Assembly: GCA_022843505.1 (NCBI GenBank)
Contig: JALHNN010000190.1
Coordinates: 1 to 5,885, forward strand
Direction of reading: 5' to 3'
DNA from: Sulfuritalea sp.
GTDB lineage: Bacteria > Pseudomonadota > Gammaproteobacteria > Burkholderiales > Rhodocyclaceae
Length of the DNA: 5,885 bases
Part shown: positions 1 to 5,452 of the stretch, one piece after another
Numbering within the stretch: position 1 is the first letter of the stretch
How the letters are laid out: each line of letters begins with the position of its first letter
The notes under the pieces: generated by a model
Databases searched by the model: none
What the model was told of the DNA's origin: nothing
Seen by the model: only the letters and a program-made list of their open reading frames with translations
Made by a program: the position numbers and the translations under genes

Positions 1-1
1 C

Positions 2-205
2 AAGGCGGCGCTGGTGCAGGGCGTGCGGCCGGACACGCTGGTCATCATCGGCCAGTTCGACCATTGGGCCACGCCTTTCGCCAAGACCATGGAGGCGCCC
101 AGCCTCAACACCATCGCACCGATGTCGCTGGACCTCACCGATGCCACCGGTTCGGGGGCGGACATCGTGCGGGTGGCCGTGCGCAAGATGGAGGCGATGC
201 AATGA
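2..205 (+). CDS. padB: Molybdopterin oxidoreductase large subunit, C-terminal end (phenylacetyl-CoA:acceptor oxidoreductase PadB), partial
   Basis: This is the last 67 codons of a reading frame that enters from the left edge and stops with TGA at 203-205. The tail contains LVIIGQFDHWATPFAKTMEAP followed by LNTIAPMSLDLTDATGSGAD and a charged C-terminus, which fits the molybdopterin-dinucleotide-binding C-terminal domain of DMSO-reductase family catalytic subunits. The stop overlaps the start of a DmsB-like ferredoxin gene, followed by a DmsC/NrfD-like anchor, so this is the catalytic subunit of a three-part molybdoenzyme. Because the phenylglyoxylate dehydrogenase genes follow directly, I infer PadB, which oxidises phenylacetyl-CoA to phenylglyoxylate. 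The short fragment alone would not prove the substrate. No signal peptide or cofactor ligand can be judged, since the N-terminus is outside the window. Confidence 0.72.
   Translation, partial: KAALVQGVRPDTLVIIGQFDHWATPFAKTMEAPSLNTIAPMSLDLTDATGSGADIVRVAVRKMEAMQ
190..194 (+). promoter_or_regulatory. Shine-Dalgarno site of padC
   Basis: GGAGG lies 7 nt before the ATG at 202, inside the last codons of padB. It fixes the padC start at 202 rather than at upstream in-frame ATG codons such as the one at 64. Confidence 0.75.
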
Positions 206-849
206 CCAGGTATGTGATGACCATCGACCTGCGTCGCTGCGTGGGTTGCCAGACCTGCACCGCGGCCTGCAAGGGGGCCAACGCGACGCCGCCGGGCATA
301 CAGTGGCGGCGGGTGCTCGACATCGAAAGCGGCGAGTTTCCCGACGTCCGGCGCACCTTCCTGCCCGTCGCCTGCATGCATTGCGGCGACCCGCCCTGCG
401 AACACGTTTGCCCGACGCGGGCCACGACCAAGCGCGCCGACGGCCTGGTGGCGATCGATTACGACCTGTGCATCGGCTGCGCCAACTGCGTCATGGCCTG
501 TCCCTACGACGCGCGCTCCATCGTCCATGAGCCGCGCTACGCCTACGGCGAGGCGCCGATGGCCTCTGAAGCCAAGCGCTTCGATCCGGCCCGGGTCGGC
601 GTCTCGATGAAATGTACCTTCTGCAAGGACCGCATCGACCATGCCGAGCGCAGCGGACTGACGCCCGGGGTCGATCCCGAAGTCACGCCGGCCTGCGTCA
701 ATTCCTGCATCTCCGGCGCCATGGCGTTCGGCAACATCGAGGATCCGGACAGCGGCGTCAGTCGCCTGCTGGCCGAGACGCAGCATTTCCGCATGCACGA
801 AGAACTTGGCACGGCGCCGGGCGTGTACTACGTATGGGACAAGTCATGA
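202..849 (+). CDS. padC: Four-cluster [4Fe-4S] ferredoxin subunit of phenylacetyl-CoA:acceptor oxidoreductase (PadC, DmsB-like)
   Basis: A 215-residue electron-transfer subunit of the DmsB/NrfC type. All 16 ligand cysteines are present in four groups: C13/16/19/23, C58/61/66/70, C90/93/96/100 and C138/141/165/169, the last group split by a 23-residue insert. It opens with the usual DLRRCVGCQTCTAACK segment and has no signal peptide of its own. Its role is to carry electrons from the molybdenum site of PadB to the membrane subunit PadD and so to quinone. The start at 202 overlaps the padB stop as ATGA, and its own stop overlaps the padD start in the same way, which suggests translational coupling and a fixed subunit ratio. 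The family call is secure; the Pad assignment rests on the gene neighbourhood. Confidence 0.88.
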   Translation: MTRYVMTIDLRRCVGCQTCTAACKGANATPPGIQWRRVLDIESGEFPDVRRTFLPVACMHCGDPPCEHVCPTRATTKRADGLVAIDYDLCIGCANCVMACPYDARSIVHEPRYAYGEAPMASEAKRFDPARVGVSMKCTFCKDRIDHAERSGLTPGVDPEVTPACVNSCISGAMAFGNIEDPDSGVSRLLAETQHFRMHEELGTAPGVYYVWDKS

Positions 850-1760
850 AACCAATCAAGCTGCGTGCGGTCGAGCTTGCCGCGCCACGACAGCAGCGCA
901 ACTGGGACTGGCGCGCCGCGGCCAACTTCATCTGCGGCGGCGCCGGCGGCGGCCTGCTGCTGGCGGCGGCGTTCTTTGGGCTCGACGCCTTCGCGACGCG
1001 GGTTGCCATGCTCCTCGGCCTGGCGCTGATCGGCGGCGGCCTGACCTGCGTCTGGTTCGAGATCGGCCGCCCCTGGCGCGCCATGAACGTCTATCGGCAT
1101 TTCGCTACCTCCTGGATGACGCGGGAAGCCGTCGCCGCACTCGCCGTGTTTGCCTGCGGCGCGCTGGCTGTCGTCACCGGCTCGGTGGTCCTGACGATGG
1201 TCGCCGGCACCTGTGGACTGGCCTTCCTCTACAGCCAGGCACGCATCCTGGGGGCGAACAAGGGCATCCCCGCCTGGCGCCATCCGGCCAGCGTGCCGCT
1301 GCTGGTGGCCACGGGCCTGGCCGAGGGCGCAGGCCTTCTTGCTGCCATTGCCGTCGCCTTCGGCAGCGGGCCGGGCAACAGCCTGCTGTTGCTGCTGCTG
1401 GCGCTGATCGCGCTGCGCGCCTGGTGCTGGCGGCGTTATCTGGTCGGGCTCACGGCGACCCGGGCACCGGCTGCGGCGCTGGAGGTACTCGATGCCCTGG
1501 GCCCGCGCTTCCAGACCTACGGTTCCGTCCTGCCGGCGGTCGCGATCGTGGTGATGCTGGCTGGGCTGCCGGGACGCTCGCTGGCCGGGCTGCTGGCGGG
1601 TATGCTGGTCGTGGCCAGTGGCTGGCTCCTGAAGTACACCCTGGTGCGGCGCGCGGCGTACACCCAGGGTCTGGCGGTCGAACACCTGCCGGTGCGCGGA
1701 CGCGGGCCGTCCGGTCCCGCGGTCCAGCCGGGTTGGAAGGCGATGTCCGGCAGCCGCTAG
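846..1760 (+). CDS. padD: NrfD/DmsC-like integral membrane anchor subunit (PadD)
   Basis: A 304-residue, strongly hydrophobic protein with about eight likely membrane helices, roughly at residues 24-46, 52-72, 94-112, 114-134, 150-172, 176-192, 226-243 and 245-263. The cytosolic-looking tail is basic and rich in Gly and Pro. DmsC/NrfD proteins anchor the molybdopterin and ferredoxin subunits and hand electrons to or from quinone. Here the direction should be quinone reduction, since phenylacetyl-CoA oxidation to phenylglyoxylate releases four electrons. I chose the ATG at 846, which overlaps the padC stop (ATGA) and has a weak GGGA 6 nt upstream; the longer frame from 612 would only re-read padC. 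Sequence in this family diverges widely, so the name rests on topology and position. The next gene is 59 bp away, the first real gap in the operon. Confidence 0.8.
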   Translation: MKPIKLRAVELAAPRQQRNWDWRAAANFICGGAGGGLLLAAAFFGLDAFATRVAMLLGLALIGGGLTCVWFEIGRPWRAMNVYRHFATSWMTREAVAALAVFACGALAVVTGSVVLTMVAGTCGLAFLYSQARILGANKGIPAWRHPASVPLLVATGLAEGAGLLAAIAVAFGSGPGNSLLLLLLALIALRAWCWRRYLVGLTATRAPAAALEVLDALGPRFQTYGSVLPAVAIVVMLAGLPGRSLAGLLAGMLVVASGWLLKYTLVRRAAYTQGLAVEHLPVRGRGPSGPAVQPGWKAMSGSR

Positions 1761-1780
1761 CAAGGGCCCGAAATATTACA

Positions 1781-1802
1781 GGCGGAACCAGGAAGTTCCG
1801 CC
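1781..1802 (+). promoter_or_regulatory. Hairpin between padD and padE
   Basis: GGCGGAAC (1781-1788) and GTTCCGCC (1795-1802) form a perfect 8-bp stem with a 6-nt CAGGAA loop, 20 bp after the padD stop. No T-tract follows, so it does not look like an intrinsic terminator. It sits at the boundary between the two enzymes of the operon. A role in RNA processing, 3'-end protection or partial attenuation is possible but not shown. Confidence 0.55.
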
Positions 1803-1806
1803 GCTT

Positions 1807-1812
1807 AGGAGG
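1807..1812 (+). promoter_or_regulatory. Strong Shine-Dalgarno site of padE
   Basis: AGGAGG lies 7 nt before the ATG at 1820, the closest match to the anti-Shine-Dalgarno consensus in the window. A second ATG at 1815 is out of frame and too close to the site. This fixes the padE start. Confidence 0.8.
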
Positions 1813-1819
1813 AGATGCG

Positions 1820-2392
1820 ATGTACGAAGTGCGCTTTCACGGACGAGGCGGGCAGGGCGCGGTGACGGCCGCGGCGATGCTGGCGGCGGCCCTGCTCGAA
1901 GAGGGCAAGTACGCCGTGTCCATCCCCGCCTTCGGCTTCGAGCGGCGCGGCGCGCCGGTGGTCTCCTTCCTGCGCTGCAGCGACCGGCCGATCCGCCAGC
2001 TGACCAACATCTATACGCCGGACTGCCTGATCTGCGTCGATCCGACGCTGACGCGATCGGTGGATATCTTCGCCGGGCTCAAGCCCGGCGGCACCCTGGT
2101 GCAGGCCAGCAACCGGCCGATCGATGAAGTGGTCCTGTCGGAGGCGGTAAGCAAGGTCGGGCTGTGCGACGCGATCAGCATTGCGCTGGAGATATTCAAA
2201 AAGCCGATCACCAATACCCTGATGCTGGGCGCCTTCGCCAAGACCACCGGAATCGTCTCGCTGGCGGCGCTCAAACGATCGCTCGAGGATTCGGATTTCC
2301 GCGACGCGGGGCTCAGGCAGAACCTCGCCGCGCTGGAGCGCGGCTACGAGGAAACCGTGGTATACAGCATTCCGCAAAGGGCCGTGGCATGA
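1820..2392 (+). CDS. padE: Phenylglyoxylate dehydrogenase gamma subunit (PadE, 2-oxoacid:acceptor oxidoreductase gamma family)
   Basis: A 190-residue protein (about 20 kDa) of the PorG/VorC gamma family. It starts with the typical VRFHGRGGQGAVTAA segment (residues 4-18), followed by PAFGFERRGAPV (36-47), where the family usually has PxxxxERRGxPV, an LKPGG turn at 87-91, and NTLMLGAFAKTTGIVSL at 132-148. Gamma subunits pack against the alpha and beta subunits and take part in the CoA-dependent half reaction. The start is set by AGGAGG 7 nt upstream. The stop overlaps the padF start (ATGA). The family is unmistakable. The phenylglyoxylate substrate is inferred from the adjoining padBCD genes and from the FAD subunit in the same operon, a combination that ordinary pyruvate or branched-chain oxoacid enzymes lack. 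Confidence 0.87.
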   Translation: MYEVRFHGRGGQGAVTAAAMLAAALLEEGKYAVSIPAFGFERRGAPVVSFLRCSDRPIRQLTNIYTPDCLICVDPTLTRSVDIFAGLKPGGTLVQASNRPIDEVVLSEAVSKVGLCDAISIALEIFKKPITNTLMLGAFAKTTGIVSLAALKRSLEDSDFRDAGLRQNLAALERGYEETVVYSIPQRAVA

Positions 2393-2685
2393 GGCACAAG
2401 AGCTATCCAATGTTCGACCTGGTCAAGGCCGAGGTGCCCGACGACCTCAGTCCCGTGGCCACGGTGATGAGCCCGATGCTGCCCGGCGACTGGCGCAGCA
2501 TGCGGCCGGTGGTGAACCGCGACAAGTGCGTGAAGTGCGCCGTGTGCTGGCTTTACTGCCCGGTGCAATGCGTCGAGGAAAAGCCCGCCTGGTTCGATTT
2601 CAACCTCAAGACCTGCAAGGGCTGCGGCATCTGCGCCAACGAGTGCCCGCAGCGCGCGATCACCATGATTCCGGAGGCCGCGTGA
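2389..2685 (+). CDS. padF: Phenylglyoxylate dehydrogenase delta subunit, 2[4Fe-4S] ferredoxin (PadF)
   Basis: A 98-residue PorD-like ferredoxin. The first 45 residues form the extension usual for delta subunits. Two classical cluster motifs follow: C47-x2-C50-x2-C53-x3-C57-P and C76-x2-C79-x2-C82-x3-C86-P, with an extra Cys at 61. It should relay electrons released by decarboxylation of phenylglyoxylate toward the polyferredoxin part of PadI and the flavin of PadH. The ATG at 2389 overlaps the padE stop and has AAAGGG 7 nt upstream. After the TGA at 2683-2685 there are 139 bp before padG, filled by a REP-type hairpin, which is a long gap for this operon. Confidence 0.87.
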   Translation: MRHKSYPMFDLVKAEVPDDLSPVATVMSPMLPGDWRSMRPVVNRDKCVKCAVCWLYCPVQCVEEKPAWFDFNLKTCKGCGICANECPQRAITMIPEAA

Positions 2686-2743
2686 TGAAAAATTGCCGTC
2701 CCGCCAGCGCCGACTTTCACGGACCGATTGACCGTTGGATTCC

Positions 2744-2804
2744 CTGCAGGAGCGAGCTTGCTCGCGAATCCGGCGTTCATTCGCCAGCAAGCTGGCTCCT
2801 GCAG
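2744..2804. repeat. REP doublet (REPIN-like inverted pair) between padF and padG
   Basis: Two 26-nt arms, 2744-2769 and 2779-2804, are inverted copies of each other, separated by 9 nt. They agree at 24 of 26 positions. Each arm also holds its own small hairpin: GCGAGC-TT-GCTCGC at 2752-2765 and GCCAGC-AA-GCTGGC at 2783-2796. The only two differences between arms are G2754/C2763 against C2785/G2794, a swapped base pair that keeps both inner hairpins intact. The core GGAGCGAGCTTGCTCGCGAA closely resembles REP sequences well known from Pseudomonas genomes, which are spread by RAYT transposases. No transposase gene lies in the window. Confidence 0.85.
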
Positions 2805-2812
2805 ATACAGTC

Positions 2813-2818
2813 AGGGGG
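2813..2818 (+). promoter_or_regulatory. Shine-Dalgarno site of padG
   Basis: AGGGGG lies 6 nt before the ATG at 2825 and just outside the REP hairpin, which ends at 2804. It supports 2825 as the padG start rather than the upstream in-frame ATG at 2735, whose extension would be translated repeat. Confidence 0.7.
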
Positions 2819-2824
2819 TTCCGC

Positions 2825-4063
2825 ATGAGCACCGCAACGCTCGACAAACCTGCCGCCAGAAAGCAGAAGGTCATGCTGGTCGAAGGCAACGAAGCCGCCG
2901 CGCTGGGCGTGGCACTGGCCCGTCCGGACATGGTCGCCGTGTATCCGATCACGCCGCAGTCCTCGCTGGTCGAGCATGTCGCCAAGCTGATCGCCGACGG
3001 CAAGATGGATGCCGACATCGTCGATGCCGAGGGCGAGCACTCGGTGCTGTCCGTGCTCCAGGGCGGGGCACTGGCCGGCGCGCGCACCTACACTGCGACT
3101 TGCGGCCCGGGCCTGGCCTTCATGTTCGAGCCCTATTTCCGCACCTCGGGCATGCGCCTGCCCATCGTCATGTCCATCGTCACGCGCGACGGCATCACGC
3201 CGCAGTCGGTCTGGGGCGGCCACCAGGATGCGATGACCGTGCGCGAGGTGGGCTGGGTGCAGGTGTATTGCGAGACCGTGCAGGAAGTGCTCGACACCAC
3301 CATCATGGCCTTCAAGATCGCCGAACATCATGACGTGATGCTGCCCGTCAACGTTTGCCTCGACGGCAATTACCTGTCCTACGGCACCTCGCGCGTCGAG
3401 CTGCCCAACCAGGAGGACGTCGATGCCTTCATGGGCGCAAAGGACGTGAATTGGCATGTCGCGCTCGATCCCCTGCGGCCGATGGCCGTCGATCCGCTGA
3501 CCGGCGGTTCGGGCGGCAAGGGCCCGTCGACCTTCGTCCGCTATCGCAAGGGCCAGTGCAAGGGCATGCAGAATTCGCTGCGCGTGATCACCGAAGTCCA
3601 TGAGGAGTGGGCCAGGTGCTTCGGCCGCAGTTATGCGCCGCTGGTCGAGGATTACCGCATGGAGGACGCCGACTACGCGATCATGACCCTGGGCAGCATG
3701 AGCGGCGCCGGCAAGGACGCCATCGACGAGGCGCGCGATGCCGGCAAGAAGGTCGGCCTGATCAAGATCAAGACCTTCAGCCCCTTCCCCGTCGAGGCGC
3801 TGATCAAGTCGCTGCAGAAGGTCCGGGCGCTGGGCGTGGTCGATCGCTCCGTGGGCTTCCGCTGGAACTGCGGGCCGATGTACCAGGAGACGCTGGGCGC
3901 GCTGTATCGCCTGGGACGCCACATACCGGCGCAGAGTTTCATCGGCGGGCTGGCCGGCGCCGACATCACCGTCGGCCATTTCCATCGCGTCATCAACGAG
4001 ACCGAAGCCCTGCTCAGCGGCCCGGCATCCACCGAGCCGGTCTGGCTCAACGAGAAGGATTGA
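2825..4063 (+). CDS. padG: Phenylglyoxylate dehydrogenase alpha subunit (PadG, PorA/VorB family)
   Basis: A 412-residue alpha subunit of the 2-oxoacid:acceptor oxidoreductase family. It has the pyrimidine-binding domain signature YPITPQSSLVEH (40-51), the acidic DAEGEHSVLSVLQGGALAGAR stretch (67-87, motif EGEHS at 69-73) that contacts thiamine diphosphate at the alpha/beta interface, and TCGPGLAFM (92-100). The C-terminal transketolase-like domain begins near residue 280 (ADYAIMTLGSMSGAGKDAID) and includes LIKIKTFSPFP (312-322). With the beta subunit it decarboxylates phenylglyoxylate and transfers the benzoyl group to CoA. Start chosen at 2825 (AGGGGG 6 nt upstream); the family core begins at KVMLVEGNEAAA soon after. 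padH follows 2 nt after the stop. Length fits the roughly 48-kDa subunit I recall for the Aromatoleum evansii enzyme. Confidence 0.88.
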   Translation: MSTATLDKPAARKQKVMLVEGNEAAALGVALARPDMVAVYPITPQSSLVEHVAKLIADGKMDADIVDAEGEHSVLSVLQGGALAGARTYTATCGPGLAFMFEPYFRTSGMRLPIVMSIVTRDGITPQSVWGGHQDAMTVREVGWVQVYCETVQEVLDTTIMAFKIAEHHDVMLPVNVCLDGNYLSYGTSRVELPNQEDVDAFMGAKDVNWHVALDPLRPMAVDPLTGGSGGKGPSTFVRYRKGQCKGMQNSLRVITEVHEEWARCFGRSYAPLVEDYRMEDADYAIMTLGSMSGAGKDAIDEARDAGKKVGLIKIKTFSPFPVEALIKSLQKVRALGVVDRSVGFRWNCGPMYQETLGALYRLGRHIPAQSFIGGLAGADITVGHFHRVINETEALLSGPASTEPVWLNEKD

Positions 4064-4065
4064 CC

Positions 4066-5337
4066 ATGGAGCAGACGAAATATCTCGTGGTCGGCAGCAG
4101 CCACGCTGCGCTCGAAGCCCTCACGGCGATCCGCATGCATGACCCGGATGGCAGCCTGACCATGGTCACGCGCGATCCGCACCTGCCCTACTCGCCGACC
4201 GTGCTGCCCTATGTGGTTTCCGGTCGATCGGCCGCCGCCAACGTCCATCTTCGCGACGAGAAGTTCTTCGCCGAGCAGAACATCACCTTCAAGCGCGGCA
4301 AGGCGCTGAAGGCCCTTCATCCGTCGCGCAATGCCGTAGAACTTTCCGACGGCAGCGAGATTGCCTACGAAAAGGTCCTGCTCGCCACCGGCGCCTCGCC
4401 GGCCATTCCGCCGATTCCCGGAATCGATGAAGTCAGCTACCACGTGCTGCGCACGCTGGACGATGCGACGAAATTGAATGCGGCCATGAAGGCCTCGAAG
4501 CAGGCGGTGGTCATGGGCGCGGGCCTCGTCGGCATGCATGCCGCGGAGAACCTGGTCAAGGCAGGGGTCAAGGTGACCATCGTCGAGATGGCCAAACAGC
4601 TGACCGACGGCTATTTCGACGCCACGGCCGCGGCGCTGATCGAAAAGGCCTTCACCGACAACGGCGCCACCATCCTCACCGGCAGCCGGGTGGTCAAGCT
4701 GGCGCCGTCTTCCTCATTTGCCACCCCGGGTGCCACGATCACGCTGGAAAGCGGTGCGACGCTGGAAGCCGACCTGCTGCTGGTTGCCACGGGCGTGAGG
4801 CCCAACATGGATTTCCTCTCCGGCGAAGGCGCCGCCGTCGAGCGCGACCGTGGCATCCTGGTCGGCGAGCAGATGCAGACCAGCGTGCCCAACGTGTTTG
4901 CCGCCGGCGATTGCGCCCAGGCCAAGAGCTTCTATTCCGATACCAAAGTAATGAACGCGATCCTGCCCGATGCGGCCGAACAGGGCCGCATCGCCGGCAT
5001 GGCCATGGCCGGCGACCCCGGCATCAAGGAGTACCCCGGGGGGATTCCGGTCAACACCTACCACTTCTTTGGTCGCCATGCGATTTCCGTCGGGTCGAGC
5101 AAGGTTCCCGAAGGCGGAGAGGTGGTGACGCGCTTCGACGAGGCCAGCGGCCGCTATCTCAAGGCGATCTTCCATGAGGGTCGCCTCACCGGCATCTACG
5201 GCGTCAACGAGTTCTTCGATGCCGGCGTGATGAGCCAGTTGATCCTGCGCCGCATCGACCTTGCGCCGGTCAAGGAGCGTTTCCTCGCCGAGCCGATGAA
5301 AACGGCCCGGGAAATCATGTCGCGGACCTGGAGATAA
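4066..5337 (+). CDS. padH: Phenylglyoxylate dehydrogenase epsilon subunit, FAD-dependent NAD+-reducing protein (PadH)
   Basis: A 423-residue member of the pyridine nucleotide-disulfide oxidoreductase superfamily. The N-terminal FAD fold reads YLVVGSSHAALEAL (6-19), where the usual GxGxxG is degenerate (GSSHAA). ATGA at 107-110 closes the first flavin strand. The NAD-binding fold is VVMGAGLVGMHAAE (148-161), with Glu174 at the end of the second strand (TIVEM), which favours NAD+ over NADP+. ATGVRPN (241-247) and VPNVFAAGDCAQ (274-285) are the standard second FAD segment. There is no CxxxxC redox disulfide, so it acts as a flavin relay: electrons from the Fe-S subunits reduce FAD and then NAD+. 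GAGAAGGA-like sequence (GAGAAGGA at 4052-4059) lies 6 nt before the ATG, and the gene starts 2 nt after padG. A 115-bp structured gap follows. Confidence 0.87.
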   Translation: MEQTKYLVVGSSHAALEALTAIRMHDPDGSLTMVTRDPHLPYSPTVLPYVVSGRSAAANVHLRDEKFFAEQNITFKRGKALKALHPSRNAVELSDGSEIAYEKVLLATGASPAIPPIPGIDEVSYHVLRTLDDATKLNAAMKASKQAVVMGAGLVGMHAAENLVKAGVKVTIVEMAKQLTDGYFDATAAALIEKAFTDNGATILTGSRVVKLAPSSSFATPGATITLESGATLEADLLLVATGVRPNMDFLSGEGAAVERDRGILVGEQMQTSVPNVFAAGDCAQAKSFYSDTKVMNAILPDAAEQGRIAGMAMAGDPGIKEYPGGIPVNTYHFFGRHAISVGSSKVPEGGEVVTRFDEASGRYLKAIFHEGRLTGIYGVNEFFDAGVMSQLILRRIDLAPVKERFLAEPMKTAREIMSRTWR

Positions 5338-5343
5338 GCATGA

Positions 5344-5445
5344 GCGCCCCGCACGGCCGCCCGAAGGGGCGCCAGTCATTCCACGGAGCCGCGCAGCGGC
5401 GAACCACCGTTACCCCCTGCCTTGGGCAGGGGGCCAGGGGGAGGG
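5344..5445. repeat. Structured intergenic element between padH and padI (three hairpins)
   Basis: Three inverted repeats follow one another: GCGCCCC (5344-5350) with GGGGCGC (5366-5372), loop 15; GCCGC (5388-5392) with GCGGC (5396-5400), loop GCA; and CCCCCTGCC (5413-5421) with GGCAGGGGG (5425-5433), loop TTG, a perfect 9-bp stem. A G-rich tail leads into the padI start. The arrangement resembles short non-coding repeats scattered in proteobacterial genomes, but I cannot name a family and only one copy is in the window. The third hairpin has no T-tract, so a terminator is unlikely. Confidence 0.55.
5424..5445 (+). promoter_or_regulatory. G-quadruplex motif overlapping the padI ribosome binding site
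   Basis: Four G-runs, 5424-5426, 5429-5433, 5437-5441 and 5443-5445, are separated by loops of 2, 3 and 1 nt on the coding strand. GGAGG at 5440-5444 is the only good Shine-Dalgarno for the padI ATG at 5453 (8-nt spacing) and lies inside the motif. The first two runs are also needed for the 9-bp hairpin at 5413-5433, so the two folds exclude each other. The sequence shows the motif; folding in RNA is unproven. Confidence 0.5.
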
Positions 5446-5452
5446 TAGTCCA

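Larger units (their letters stand above)
2685..2828 (+). other. Possible coupling leader ORF spanning the padF-padG gap (47 codons)
   Basis: The ATG at 2685 overlaps the padF stop (TGATG) and has GGAGG at 2673-2677, 7 nt upstream, a better site than many real starts here. The frame stays open through the whole repeat and ends in TGA at 2826-2828, overlapping the padG ATG (ATGA). The predicted peptide (MKNCRPASADFHGPIDRW...) has no feature I recognise, and much of it is translated repeat. It may be only a device for ribosome coupling, or chance in GC-rich DNA. Confidence 0.25.

Noticed and set aside
612..845. Earlier start for padD at ATG 612
   Set aside because: The extension re-reads padC in another frame and is Arg/His-rich; the ATG at 846 overlapping the padC stop gives a normal membrane anchor.
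828..1763. Minus-strand open frame opposite padD (311 codons)
   Set aside because: The product is a Gln/Arg/Ala/Gly-rich mirror of the membrane protein's codons, with no recognisable motif or ribosome site.
2071..2090. Perfect 8-bp hairpin CGCCGGGC-TCAA-GCCCGGCG inside padE
   Set aside because: It encodes the AGLKPGG turn common in gamma subunits and no T-tract follows, so it is best explained by coding constraint at high GC.
2735..2824. In-frame N-terminal extension of padG starting at ATG 2735
   Set aside because: The added 30 residues are translated REP repeat with no family match, no ribosome site precedes 2735, and AGGGGG supports the start at 2825.
2777..3985. Long minus-strand open frame opposite padG (402 codons)
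   Set aside because: It is antisense to a clear 2-oxoacid oxidoreductase alpha subunit, has low-complexity His/Ala/Gly/Arg composition typical of mirror frames in GC-rich genes, and shows no domain.
5413..5433. Rho-independent terminator after padH
   Set aside because: The stem is strong, but it is followed by a G-rich tract rather than T residues, and the next gene of the same enzyme begins 20 bp later.
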